64,000 bases of DNA from Doryteuthis pealeii (lineage: Eukaryota; Mollusca; Cephalopoda; Myopsida; Loliginidae), in the NCBI GenBank assembly GCA_023376005.1, contig CM042156.1:45490170-45554169 (forward strand), read 5' to 3'. This document shows positions 52,080-62,824 of this stretch, piece after piece. Every line of letters starts with the position of its first letter. The first letter of the stretch is position 1. Position numbers and translations under genes: made by a program. The notes under the pieces are model-generated. The model did not search any database. It had not been told where the DNA came from and saw nothing but the letters and a program-made list of their open reading frames with translations.

Positions 52080-52840
52080 TTTTGTTGGTTGGTTGGTTGG
52101 ATTTTGTGGCATGTCAACCCATTTGGGTCATTTTTTGCTGAAGACATTTCTGTTTTATTCATTCTTGTTGGTGTTTCTCCGAATTTTTTTTAGATGAGTC
52201 TTGATGATTTGTAATATTTGGTTTATTCGGACTATTGTCCTCATCTTCATTGTTCGAGAAGGTTCCTGAGTTCGACTAGAACACCTGAAAAAGGCCGAAA
52301 CGTTGTGTATATAACAATAAAGATTAGGACAATAGTCCGAATAATCCAAATAATACACATTCTTGTTGGGTATTCAATTAAAAAAAAAAAACAACTCCTT
52401 TTTATCTATTCAATCCATATATGGGGCCCTGACATGTACTATCATTTCGGGTCAGTGGATTTGGGAGTAATGGCAATGAAAGGATCTCCATACTCCCTAG
52501 AGTTCAATACCCAGGACACTAAGACCCTCAGCCACGGTCTTCGACCACATATATTATAAAAAGGGTTCGAAATTGGCATATGGACAATAGGATCGGGACA
52601 ATCATATAGGTGCTAGGGCTTGATGTGACCAGCCATTTGATCGAAGAAGGCCTCTCCAACTCCCCGTCTAGCCCAAGTAAGGGACAAAGTGGAGTGTTGT
52701 ATGCCGTGGAGTTCTCATCAACCAGGATTCCGTCCTTAAGCCTCACGGGTTGCCACCCACGGTCAACAAGTGGCCCAATTGGGAGGAGGGTCTTACCCCT
52801 CTGCAGGGGTGTAGTCGGCTTATTCTACAGTCCCAGGGTA
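52080..52840 (-). mobile_element. Rep-G copy split by foldback repeat D
   Basis: Sense is minus. 3' end with TTGGTTGGTTGGTTGG at 52083, 5' end at about 52835. 52210-52358 is a D element (ATTCGGACTATTGTCCTCAT to GGACAATAGTCCGAATAAT) inserted within it. The D core reads CTGAAAAAGGCCGAAACG, with G8 lost. Confidence 0.7.
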
Positions 52841-53231
52841 ACGAATTTGTGATATTTGAACTTAAATTTTGTTTTCTTTATCGGGATATTAAATGTTAAA
52901 ATCTTTTAATTCAATTTGAAAGAAAGAAGAGAATAAAGCAGACATTTTGTTTTAAACGTTAAAGTCCAATTTTCCCGCTTAAAAAAATGAAGTAAAAAAA
53001 AAGTTTCAAGCAACAACGTTCATTAACATCGGCTGTGTCCTTAAAAAGGATACAATCAGACAAGGTTGTAGTCGAGTTGAAGAACCAGTCAACACATTCG
53101 TAGATTTAAGATATAGGGTTTTATTGCAGAGAGATACAATAAGACAGACAAGAAATAGTGAGGCACGCTACTAATCCTTAATGCCAGCCCAGTATAATGC
53201 CGTGCTCACTATATATATAGTCAGACCACAT

Positions 53232-53262
<31 letters not shown>

Positions 53263-53690
53263 GAATATTCCATTACAACAGCATCTTTACCGTCTGTTGA
53301 CAAAATGTTCTGAATTAAACAGACGACAAGTCCAATTTATTTGTCTGCTGGAATGAATAACATCAGATTCACATGATCAGTCACAAGTTTTGAATGTTAG
53401 TACTGAGAGGTCATTTGTTTTTTTTGTTTTTTTTGTTTTTTCTTTTTCTTTTTAGTTTGAAAAGGTCAAGAAATTCTGGTAGGAATGGGGAGACTTTTAG
53501 TTGCCATAGAGATGAATTTGCTTAGTGTGATAAATATCGATAAAACAAAACTATTCAACTGATCGTCAGAAGGCGTGGATGGACGTGCGTTGTTTTAGGA
53601 GGAGGAGGGAGATGGAGGGTGGAGGAGGGAGGAGGAGAAAAGAGTTTGAGCTCTCAAATTAGTTTTGACTAACGAGAAGAAACCCCTTTG
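52841..53690. other. Unassigned sequence with short (GA)n
   Basis: (GA)n at 53234-53262, a T/TTTG-rich patch at 53418-53455, and a GGAGGAGGGAG purine block near 53597-53638. No gene seen. Confidence 0.3.
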
Positions 53691-53696
53691 ATTTGA

Positions 53697-53795
53697 ATTT
53701 AGTTTTCCTTCTCCTAGACTGGTTGCCATACCAAGAGCCCAGTCTGCTCTACTACCTACCTATAGCTAGAGGGAGAATAGTTGGATTCGTAAAAG
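53697..53795 (-). mobile_element. SINE-B 3' half
   Basis: AGTTTTCCTTCTCCTAGACT, CCCAGTCTGCTCTACTACC and GGAGAATAGTTGGATTCGTA on the printed strand. Confidence 0.65.
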
Positions 53796-53879
53796 TGATT
53801 CAACCGACTATCCCGTGTGTATAAACGTGTGTTGATCTATGTAAGGTTATGTTATAAAATAGCACTTAACACCTGCACT

Positions 53880-54480
53880 AATGTATTAAATATCTTTAAT
53901 AACTAACACACTAACCATAGCATCCCCATCTATAATAATCCCTCCTAACTGAATAAACCCGCGACCACACAAAAAACATAATACCCTCCTACTGAACAAA
54001 CCTCGCACCAAAAAACAAAAAAACAAACAGCAACTACAATAAATAATCCCCTTGAAGGCAATCATGGAAGTGTTCAAAAAACAAAAAAACAAAAAACATG
54101 GAGCATCTTCTCTAGCATTTGGACACCGATATAAGAAAAAATAACTTTTAACACCAACACCAATATACTAAACATATTTAATAACTAACGCACGAACGAT
54201 AGCACCCACAACCTACCACAAACACACCTAACTAAATAAACCTGCAATCACACACAAACAAACAAAAAAACACAACACAAGCCCTCACAACTAAGTAACC
54301 GACGCGCCACAAAAAACAACAACAAAAAAACAAAACAAAACAAAAAATACTAACTACACCAACAGCTACAACAAATAATACCTCTGAAGACGACCATGGA
54401 CATGGTCAGAAGCGCTTGGAGAAAATATGAGACACCTTATCTATCATTTAGAACCCGATATGAGAAAAATTACATGAGGG
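53880..54480. repeat. Local tandem-like duplication
   Basis: 53870-54160 and 54150-54480 share, in order, AAATATTTAATAACTAACGC-like, CCTAACTGAATAAACC, AACAAATAATCCC and AAATATGAGACACCTTATCT-like words. 43640-43980 is a third relative. CA-rich and diverged. Confidence 0.5.
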
Positions 54481-54553
54481 CTTGAACGTAAGCAATTCCT
54501 GATCAAGAAGAAACATTCCACGGTATTCAACCATTAACTAAAATTAAATACTT

Positions 54554-54581
54554 ACGCCTGGAGGGTGCATATTATTGCTAG
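54554..54581 (+). mobile_element. HeliN 3' end
   Basis: Hairpin-type ACGCCTGGAGGGTGC, then ATATTATTG and CTAG. Confidence 0.5.
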
Positions 54582-54789
54582 TATATATAAAGATATGGAT
54601 CGTTTCATAAAAGTTGATGTACATTTAGTTGAGTCACCCAATCTTTCAACTGACATATATATTACTGAAGAAACGGATAGGTTTTTTTTTCTTTTATTGA
54701 TCAAAATTTTAAAAAATAATTTTTTTTAGTGAAATAGATTACTAATTAGGACTGAGCCTATTCTAGTAGTGACCGCCCCAAGCAGAGAT

Positions 54790-55018
54790 TTAAGAGGTTT
54801 GAATTCAGAGTTTTCCTTCTCCTAGACTGGTTGCCTAACCAAGGTTAAAGAGGCCAGTCTGCCCTACTATTTATCCATAGCTGGAGGAAGAGTTGTTGGA
54901 TTACATACCTTTTCCAATGGTATTAGCGCTATGTGAACTGTAGCTTCATCCAGGATTTGAACTCGGATCGACGACTCCAATTCCTACGACTCTAACCATT
55001 ACACCACGCACCTCCAAC
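54790..55018 (-). mobile_element. SINE-B copy
   Basis: The minus strand opens GGTGCGTGGTGTAATGGTTA and runs to AACTCTGAATTCAAAC. Confidence 0.75.
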
Positions 55019-55019
55019 T

Positions 55020-56040
55020 GACAAAAGACCATTGTTAATAAGTTCTCACTGGATACTCCATATCTCTGGCCTTGTACCGAACTAAACTAAGCTTGATAAA
55101 TTACAAAAAAGATATTTGCTTTTTTTGAAAAAAAAAAAAAAAATAAAAAGCACTATCCTTAATTTTCTTCAACATCGATGTCAGTCAAAAGATGGAGACT
55201 TAATATTCCCCCCCCCAAAAAAAAATGTCCATCAATTGGAGACATTTATCTGCTTGGTTATTGTGATTATAGTGTGGTAGATAATTGAACAAAAACACCG
55301 AGAAGAAAGAAACCCGAGTTAAAATATTCATTTCATTTTTGCCTCCTTCTATAACCATCTGTCCACGGCTTTTAAATACCGTCTTTATTTTTCCTGTCGC
55401 CTCGGCCAAGAAGCAAGGGGAACAAACTACGTAAAGTTAGTTGTAGGTGGCGCGCCTTTCGCTAATCAAATGAACGTTGCTCTTCGTAATTATTTCCAAT
55501 GTAAAAGGTGCGAAGAAAACGTTGATTGGATTCGAATGTCTAATCTTGAAGTGTGGCCAACTGATCCTTCCAGTCGCCTTTTTCTTTCAATTGTTTGTGT
55601 GAAGAAGAAGACAAAACGTTGTGCTTAATTTAATATTTTCCTCTTTATTTTCTTCTTCGTTTCTCGAGATGAAATTCACTCACAAGAAAGGTGTCCCATT
55701 ATTTCCAGCGGGAAACGGCGGTTCGCAAATCGGGGGTAAAATGTATTAGAAAACGAGTCGTTAAACTTTTAAAATCTGCAACGTTTCTCGATTAACGATT
55801 CAATGCTTTTTTTTTCTCTTTTTTTTTTTCATTTATTTTTTTAATTTATCTAAATTATTCATTGTATTTATAATGTGAAGATTAAATTCTCTTTTTATAA
55901 ATTTCCCTAAAAACGAAACCGCTTACGGTCAAGCCACGTTGAAAGCACCGGTTCCCTCTAGATCACCGAGGTTAAGCAGCAATGAGCCTGTCCAATACCT
56001 AGATAGGTAACTATTTAAACAACAACAGGTACTGTAAATA
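55020..56040. other. Unassigned sequence
   Basis: 55390-55570 has lower AT content but no recognised exon. AGTTAAGCAGCAATGAGCC near 55968 is not a 5S gene as far as I can tell. Confidence 0.3.
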
Positions 56041-56044
56041 ACCT

Positions 56045-56122
56045 GATATAAAATGACTTGATTCGGCATTAAATGACCCGAAAAGGGTTTATATGCCAAC
56101 CAAACAACCAACCAACCAACCA
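56045..56122 (+). mobile_element. Rep-G 3' end fragment
   Basis: GGCATTAAATGACCCG, TTTATATGCCAACCAAAC, tail CCAACCAACCAACCAAC. Confidence 0.6.
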
Positions 56123-56284
56123 ACTAAAAAAAATCCAGAAATTTTGAATGGATGAAGAGAAGAGTCGAAAGTCGGAAAAAACTGCTTGAATAAATGGACA
56201 ACTACTAAGTGTGTGTATGTGGGGGGGGGGGGGTAAAAAACAAAGTGTTCATTCATGCTCCTAATGCCACACTGTGCCATTTTA

Positions 56285-56358
56285 CATCGCCGCCCCTAGA
56301 TGTTTCCACAGCCTCTAGGGGGAGGTACTGCCCACTTTAGGAACCACTGTTCTAAAGT
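56285..56358 (-). mobile_element. hAT-like terminal fragment
   Basis: Ends AGGAACCACTGTTCTAAAG, complementary to a CAGTGGTTCCT start. Confidence 0.35.
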
Positions 56359-56364
56359 TATGTT

Positions 56365-56852
56365 TAAGAATGCAACCCTGGTGGCTGAGCGGTCCATGAC
56401 ATGCAACACTCCACTTTGTCCCTTACTTAGGCTAGACAGGAGGTCTGAGAAGTCCCCTTTGATCAATCAGCTGGTTACGTAAAGCCCTAGCACCTATATA
56501 ACTGTCCCAACCCTATTGTCCTTATATTAAACCCCCAACCCTTTTATCATATACGTGCTAGAAGGTGGTGTCCGAGTGTCTTAGTATCCAGGATATGACC
56601 TTGAATTGCATCTAGTGGTGAGGTTCCAATTCTGGAGTTCTGAACAGTGTGGAGTACCCATTAATCACCATTACTCCCAGGTCCACTCTGATCCGGAGGT
56701 AGTGTCTGTTAGAGTCCCATCTATAGGTTAAATAGATATAAAAAATGAGTTTAAAAATACCCAACAAGAACGAATCAAACAAAATGTCTTCAAAATAAAA
56801 TAACCCAAAGGTTGACATGCCGTAAAATCCAACCAACCAACCAATTCAGTCT
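56365..56852 (+). mobile_element. Rep-G copy
   Basis: Sense +. 5' truncated within CCTGGTGGCTGAGCGGTCCA, 3' tail CCAACCAACCAACCAA. Confidence 0.7.
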
Positions 56853-57005
56853 CTTTTCCAAGGGCACCTACTACAATTGGTATTACTTTCACCCTCATGC
56901 TTCAAAGTTTGTTTTTTCAGTTCTCTGACAAGGTTTAAATATTTGTATATCTTTTCTTTCATCTTCACTCTGTCGTCCACCGGGACGGTAAAATCCACAA
57001 GATGA
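56853..57005 (-). pseudogene. R4/Dong-like LINE endonuclease fragment
   Basis: The printed strand contains GGCACCTACTACAATTGGTA, TTCAGTTCTCTGACAAGG and GATGACAAATTATTATTATT. Reversed, this gives VPIVVGA- and RELKK-like words and a TAA-type end, matching 39690-39760. An antisense dead copy. 57350-57630 continues it with CCAGTAGATCACATATGCC (IYWEFCKK, KFDHTRKCYMHKP). Confidence 0.55.
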
Positions 57006-57008
57006 CAA

Positions 57009-57040
<32 letters not shown>

Positions 57041-57109
57041 ATTAGTGAAATAGATCAGTAATTAGAATCGAGCCTATTCTAGTAATGACCACCCCAAGCA
57101 GAGTCTTAC

Positions 57110-57335
57110 AGGTTCGAATTAAGAGTTTTCTTTCTCCTAGACTGGTTGCCTATCCAAGGTTAAATAGCCCACTCTGTCCCACTATTTATCCATAGCTGGA
57201 GGTAGAATAATTGGATTCATGTCTTTCCTAAGGGTATTAGTGTTAGGTGAATTGTAGCTTTGTCCAGGATTTGAACTAGAGTCGACGAGTCAATTTCCTA
57301 CGACTCTAACCATTACACCACACGCCTCCAACTTC
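57110..57335 (-). mobile_element. SINE-B copy
   Basis: Inserted in the R4-like fragment. GTGTGGTGTAATGGTTAGAG on the minus strand. Confidence 0.75.
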
Positions 57336-57339
57336 ATTA

Positions 57340-57640
57340 GCATTAGGTCTGGCTTTCTGAACGGAATTAGGTGGTCCATTTGTATATCCAAATCTCAAAG
57401 AATTTTATGCGGCACATTCTCTTAGACAGGTTCTGGTTTGTGCATATAACATTTTCTAGTATGGTCAAATTTTGATTTCTTGCAAAATTCCCAGTAGATC
57501 ACATATGCCACGCGGTCGTGTCTAGTCTCAATTTGTACTAGTTTGCCGCTTATTAGGTGATTACCAATTTCCATTTTTGTCTCCACACACATTACACTTG
57601 CTATTCTGTTGCGTCTTATCTGTTTTCGCATTGATATTCG
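57340..57640 (-). pseudogene. R4/Dong-like LINE fragment, second part
   Basis: On the minus strand MRKQIRRNRIASVMCVETKM, then EIGNHLISGKLVQIETRHDR and VIYWEFCKKSKFDHTRKCYM. The last block equals VIHWELCKKFNFDHTTKWYM of the copy at 20267. With 56853-57005 this is one copy split by a SINE-B. Confidence 0.65.
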
Positions 57641-57737
57641 CGTTGACCCTTATGACATTTATTTATTTATTCTTTTATTCAAATGATACTGTAATAAGAA
57701 TAGTAGTTATAGTAACGATGGCGTCAAATCTATCGCT

Positions 57738-58080
57738 GCCCCGTCGGCTGGGGCTGTATAATACACCGACTGCACTTCTCCAGACAGGTAAGATCCCCCC
57801 ATCTGCTGGCCGTCGATGGTGACTCTGGGGAGTGTGGAGTAACCCTTTACCACCATTACTCCCAGGCCTATCCTGGCCTTGAGTGGTAGTACCTGCTAGG
57901 GTCATATCTATGGGTTAAATAGAAAAAAATATGAGTTTAAAAATATGTTGAAAAAATTGAGTTTGGAAAAAATGTCAATACCATCAAGAATGAATAAAAC
58001 AAAACGTCTTCAGCATAAAATAACCCAACAAGGGTTGACATGCCGTAAAAACCAACCAACCAACCAACCAACCAACCAAA
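57738..58080 (+). mobile_element. Rep-G copy with internal deletion
   Basis: Sense +. Starts GCCCCGTCGGCTGGGGCTGT, jumps to GACTCTGGGGAGTGTGGAGT, tail (CCAA)n at 58052-58078. Confidence 0.7.
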
Positions 58081-58099
58081 CTATTTCCGTTGGCATTCA

Positions 58100-58560
58100 A
58101 GACATTTATTCCTGCACATTTTTTATTGGCCGAAGCACCTCTTTAATCCCTTTTTTGATATGGTGTCAACCTGAGCTTTTAATGTCCTCTACGTCCACAA
58201 ATCTAACACTTGAGATGAATATTCAGTTTAGGAAACAATAGAAAAATAAGTCAAACGGAACCAGGTCCAGTGAGTATGGAGGGTGCTACACTTGCACAAT
58301 ATTGTGTTTTACAAAACAAAAACAAAGCAAAAACAAAAAACGACAACAACAACAAAAAAACAACAATCCCCCCACAAAAAAAAAAACAAAAAAAAAAAAA
58401 AAAACAATTACTGATCAGGAAATATGGAAACTGACTCCATATTTTTTTTCAAATTGCAACTTACTTTTACCATCTGGATCTCAACCTACGAAAAATGACT
58501 AGAAGACATGAATGTCTACAACAAAAAATCATAAAGAAATATTCCGTAGATTTAACAACA
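58100..58560. other. Unassigned, A-rich centre
   Basis: 58310-58410 is A/CAA-rich. No gene. Confidence 0.3.
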
Positions 58561-58576
58561 CCTGTTGAATATTGTA

Positions 58577-58581
<5 letters not shown>

Positions 58582-58626
<45 letters not shown>

Positions 58627-58816
58627 AAGGGTGCTATATTTATAAGTAAACAGTGATCAATATCATAGATAGAAGATTTATATTCAACTTAAGGTCAGGT
58701 TACTGACAATTTCTTGCTGATGCGATCTACAGACCAAGACTGAAGATCGCATAGGCTATAAACTGTCAGTAACCAGGCGCCGTTATCTCCATGTCCACTC
58801 TATCTTAATTTAAATT

Positions 58817-58872
<56 letters not shown>
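58582..58872. repeat. Two (TA)n tracts around an inverted repeat
   Basis: TA runs at 58582-58622 and 58824-58872. Between them GGTTACTGACA-TGCGATCT pairs with AGATCGCATAGG...TGTCAGTAACC. CTGAAGATCGC is present but no GAAA in register. Confidence 0.7.
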
Positions 58873-58873
<1 letters not shown>

Positions 58874-58874
58874 A

Positions 58875-59290
58875 CTCATACCATTAAAAACGGTAGTTAA
58901 TAGCTGAATTTTGATCTGAAATGTAAATTGTATAATTTTTTATATATATTTCTAATATTCAGCATTGAATTCAATGCATCGATAAACAAGGAGATTATGT
59001 TGAAAAATAGATATTTATTGTGCGAAATATTTTTGTCCTTTATTGGTCTAGGGATTTATTGATTACCTTCAGAGGTTTTGTTGTGTTTTTAACTGCTTTT
59101 TCCATAAATATTCTAGGAGTTACCTCCCCTGTACTGTCTTCTTTTTTTTCTTTTTCCAAATGATATTTTTACTGTGTTCATTTTTCTCTTGAATAACCAT
59201 GAACAACTTTTCGAAGTGAAATTTTCTACCTCCCCTCAAAAAAAAAAAAAAAGGATTAATTATAATAGGTTAATATTTTTCATCTATTTA
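58875..59290. other. Unassigned AT-rich sequence
   Basis: No feature beyond an A-run near 59238. Confidence 0.3.
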
Positions 59291-59307
59291 AGAATAAGTA
59301 AAACACA

Positions 59308-59455
59308 AAATGTCATCGGGGTGGCTTAAAGTTGGTATCAGCCAGACGAGGTTCCAGGTTCAATACAGATCCTCGCCAGCTCAGCGTATGTGTAGCACAG
59401 GGATCTGTGTGGTAAAGTAGGGAGCTGATGGCAGGCTACTCCGTCGACTTTTATA
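59308..59455 (+). mobile_element. Rearranged SINE-A
   Basis: Begins with an inverted 3' end (GTCATCGGGGTGGCTTAAAG) and continues from AGACGAGGTTCCAGGTTCAA in forward orientation. Box A is absent. Confidence 0.6.
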
Positions 59456-59690
59456 TATTAATGCGCTTGTTCCTTAATCTTCCGGCCGTTATCTTGCAAA
59501 TTAAAAATGAGACCGCCAAAATCCTCCAAGATGAAATGCAAAAATGTAAATCCTGATTATCTGGTGTTGTTTATTCGCCGAATTTTTATTTCTCATGAAT
59601 GTTTTCACCTCAGCTAAATAATGGGAAAAGGAAGGAAATACTACACAGAAAAAATATAGAAAGAAAGAAAGAAAGACAGTATGGGGAAGA

Positions 59691-59742
<52 letters not shown>

Positions 59743-59775
59743 AGCGCGCGAAAGCAATAACGCTAATTTATTTCA
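59450..59775 (+). repeat. Dispersed repeat X, copy 3
   Basis: GCGCTTGTTCCTTAATCTTC, ATGAGACCGCCAAAATCC, CACCTCAGCTAAATAATGGG, a (GA)n run at 59693-59738, AATAACGCTAATT. Confidence 0.6.
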
Positions 59776-59805
59776 ATATAACAATAATAACAACAATAAA
59801 TAATG

Positions 59806-59837
<32 letters not shown>

Positions 59838-59876
59838 GTATACACACATGATTATATATATATATATATATATATA

Positions 59877-60531
59877 TCTTATTATAATGGAGATTGTGTG
59901 TTTTTCTGTCTGTAACCGAAACTATATTCCTACTTAAGTCACAATTCTCTTAGTTATTGACATCACATTCTCCATGATTTTATTTTTATCTAAACCTCAA
60001 TTATTAATAAAATTGTCTTACATTATTAATACTGTTAACTATGTCTACATACTAACAACATGCAATTATATTTATATATACAACAAAATAGCGCTTTACA
60101 ATGTGAACGGGAAGGCTAATTTGCATATTAATATTAAAAAATCGAATTTGATAAATATGTGCTTAGTATTATTGATTTCTAACTGTTTGGTTTTATTTTA
60201 ATGAATATAAGCAAAAATCTCTTCAATGAATCTTAAATGAAATCCATTAACAAGATAAAATAACTGTCATTTTATTCTTTACTTCCTCTTATAACTAAAT
60301 ACTTAAATTAGAAAAAATAACAATGAAAGACGAGAGTGATGGAAGAGTAAGTTTCAGTTGTTCCATTTTTTATTATACTCCCTCTGTTTCAAATCTTTTA
60401 TTATACTCCCTCTGTTTCAAATCTTTTTATCTGTATTCTTATTTAGTTTCATTAGCCTTTCTAATTTAATACAATATTTTATTACATTAAAACTTAGATA
60501 CTTGCACCCGGAGGGTGCATATATTTGCTAG
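59877..60531 (+). mobile_element. Full non-autonomous Helitron-like element (HeliN)
   Basis: Starts A|TCTTATTATAATGGAG (5' TC) and ends hairpin GCACCCGGAGGGTGC (60504-60518), ATATATTTG, CTAG (60528-60531), T. 655 bp, no Rep/helicase. The flanks are A and T, as expected for Helitron insertion. The 5' end is inferred from the TC rule and from similarity at 983-1072 and 39958. Confidence 0.6.
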
Positions 60532-60539
60532 TATAGGTA

Positions 60540-60995
60540 ATAGATAGATGCATATACAAACTAAAGTACATACAAAAATATAACAACACACATTTTGTGT
60601 CATTTTACCTTTTCTTTTTTTTCACGAATCCATCGATAGATTTCTTCGATTTCTTCAGGTATAAATACAAACTAATCCCTGCCCCCTCCCCTCCCACAGA
60701 CACTGCCTTCAATCTGGCTTGAAACCGCATGTTGTTTTTATCTCTGAGATTTTTACATATGAATACATCTCTTTTTAATAAGTAAGTTTTAAAGCAAATG
60801 CGTTTAGATGATGAAGGGGCAATTGATTAGGGCAGTCGTTTTCAGATTTTTAACACTCACTTGTAAGTATTTATAGAAATGAATTACTAGGTGTTAATTA
60901 CTTTCTTTCTTTTGCTCACTTAATTAGCCAAATTAGCCAAATCGTGATTGAGAGAAAGACTATTAGATGATAATTACTGACCATTTTTGCGTCGT
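60540..60995. other. Unassigned sequence
   Basis: No feature recognised. Confidence 0.3.
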
Positions 60996-60997
60996 GG

Positions 60998-61270
60998 GTA
61001 TCACGTTAAACTGCATCTAATGGTGAAGTAACAATTCTGGTGTTCTAGGAAGTGTGGAGTACCCCTTCATTGCCATTACTTCCAGGTCCACCCTGACCCG
61101 GAGTGGTAGTACCTGTTAGGGTTCATCTATGGGTTAAATAGAAAATTATGTGTTAAAAAATTGGGTAAAAGATTTGAATAGTCATCAAGAATAAATAAAA
61201 CAAAACGTCTTCGGCATAAAATAACCCAACAAGGCTTGACATGCCGTAAAATCCAACCAACCAGCCAACT
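60998..61270 (+). mobile_element. Rep-G 3' portion
   Basis: Sense +. 5' truncated at GGGTATCACGTTAAACTGCA, tail CCAACCAACCAGCCAAC. Confidence 0.7.
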
Positions 61271-61303
61271 GATCATATGTGTGTGTGTGTGTGTGTGTGT
61301 GTG
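61271..61303. repeat. (GT)n microsatellite
   Basis: Directly at the Rep-G tail. Confidence 0.9.
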
Positions 61304-61321
61304 TTATCAGTATGTGGTTTA

Positions 61322-61775
61322 GTTTCTTTGTTTAATGACATATCAACCTGTATGAGTTATTTAACGCCAAAGCCATCTTTGTAGAAGAACAGCCGAGGTA
61401 GTACATAACCCATAGATGGTTTGGTTTGTTTTGTTTTACGGCATATCAACCTCAGTGGGTCATTTAATGCCGATAACATTTTGAAATAAATCAATTCTTA
61501 AAGAATAATACAATTTTTTTATAAATACATTTTTCTATTTAACCCATAGATGGGACCCTAACAGGTACTACCACCCCGGGTCAGAGTGGACCAGGGAGCA
61601 ATGGTGATGAAGGGGTGCTCCACATTCCCCAAACCTCCAAAACTGGAACCTCACCATCAGATAGAGTTTAACGTCATTCCCAGAACATGTAGACCCGCAG
61701 CCACCACCTTCTAGCACCCATATGATAAAAAGGGGTTGGGGCTTGCCATAAGGGATAACCCATAGAGGGGCATAT
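61322..61775 (-). mobile_element. Rep-G copies, one inside another
   Basis: 61322-61418 is a short, diverged 3' piece ending at AACCCATAGATGG. 61420-61755 is a well-conserved copy with its own tail TTTGGTTTGTTTTGTTTTAC. Confidence 0.65.
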
Positions 61776-61895
61776 GGTCGGTTCATACCTTTCCCAGAGG
61801 CGTTTGTTTAAAAGTGAACGTAATACCGTTACTGGAGTTTGAACACGCTTAATAGCGATGTCTAATCCAGTACGCTAGCATCCAGGCCACATTAT
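61775..61895 (-). mobile_element. SINE-C-like tRNA-derived copy
   Basis: The minus strand reads GGCCTGGATGCTAGCGTACT (box A-like) and GCGTGTTCAAACTCCAG (box B). Confidence 0.5.
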
Positions 61896-61979
61896 TAGTA
61901 TGCCGATAAGTCCAACAGTATTAATAATGTAAAACAATGTTTATTAAGTATTGAGATTTAAATGAAAATAAAATCCTGT

Positions 61980-62060
61980 AGAATGTGACGTAAATAAGTA
62001 AGGGGATCGTGACGTTGGTGGTGACGTAGATCCGGTTAGAGTCAGACACAAAGTGTCCTA
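61980..62060 (-). mobile_element. HeliN 5' part fragment
   Basis: The minus strand has CTAACCGGATCTACGTCACC and ACGTCACGATCCCCTTACTT, similar to the fragment at 983. Confidence 0.35.
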
Positions 62061-62466
62061 AGAAATCGGAAAAAAGACAAATTAATGGTAGTGACATTAC
62101 CTTTAAAATTTCTTTATTTCTATTAGTTAAAAAAATATTTGTGTCGTGTCTTCTTCAGGATTGGATATTGATAAAGGGAAAACATTTTTTTTATTTGATG
62201 AAGTTTAAATTAATTGTTAAATTAATTTTTCTCTCTCTTCTCTCTCTCTATATATATATATATAAATCAGTAACGACAAAGAAAAAAAAATTTTTTCATG
62301 AATTACAATTTTGTTTATATAAACTGTAAGAAATTTTTTTCTGTAAAAGAAAAAAAAAGAAAAAAAAAGAATAAATTATATACACTGCAAAATTTTTTTT
62401 CGTAGAAACTGCAAGATTTTTATCTTTCAATAAACTGAATTTATTTTTCTAAAAACATATAGTCAT

Positions 62467-62508
62467 CCACATACACGTGTTTCGACTTATCAATTCTCTT
62501 CAGTGTGG
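62467..62508 (-). ncRNA. Hammerhead ribozyme, family B unit 1
   Basis: Minus strand: stem I CCACA/TGTGG (5 bp), core CTGAAGA (N7 = A, allowed), stem II GAATT-GAT-AAGTC with one mismatch, GAAA, stem III AC-ACGT-GT, triplet GTA. All invariant core bases present. Confidence 0.8.
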
Positions 62509-62535
62509 CTAGATATTTGTAAGCTACCCATAGTC

Positions 62536-62584
62536 GGGATTGAAATCCGATCGGTTCAGTGTCAGACCGTCACCTTAACCATCA
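62536..62584 (-). promoter_or_regulatory. tRNA-like Pol III promoter of family B
   Basis: Minus strand: box A-like TGATGGTTAAGGTGACGG (62567-62584) and box B-like GGATTTCAATCCC (62536-62548), 18 nt apart, 28 nt upstream of the unit 1 hammerhead. Confidence 0.55.
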
Positions 62585-62782
62585 GGCTGTCATCACCTAC
62601 AGAATGCGAAGGGGATTTTAACTGTTTTAATACACACATCGCTTTGTATGTAAAGGCCGTCGTAGAGCGTTCCATCCCTTTTATAGGAGAGCGTTGCATT
62701 TACGCTTTTAGTTAGCGGTCATCAGCGAAAATCCCCCCCCGAGTGCTCAACCCTAGGGGATGGGGAGCATATATATAGTTAT

Positions 62783-62824
62783 CCACAGACACGTGTTTCG
62801 ACTTATTAAGTCTCTTCAGTGTGG
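62783..62824 (-). ncRNA. Hammerhead ribozyme, family B unit 2
   Basis: Minus strand: stem I CCACA (62820-62824) pairs with TGTGG (62783-62787). Core CTGAAGA (62813-62819), stem II GACTT-AAT-AAGTC (62800-62812, 5 perfect pairs), GAAA (62796-62799), stem III AC-ACGT-GT, cleavage triplet GTC ending at 62788. No defect seen. Confidence 0.9.

Noticed and set aside
55960..56000. 5S rRNA fragment (GTTAAGCAGCAATGAGCC)
   Set aside because: Only one short word resembles 5S. The remaining promoter and stem regions are absent.
58738..58760. CTGAAGATCGC inverted repeat as a hammerhead
   Set aside because: Stem is a plain inverted repeat and GAAA is missing.
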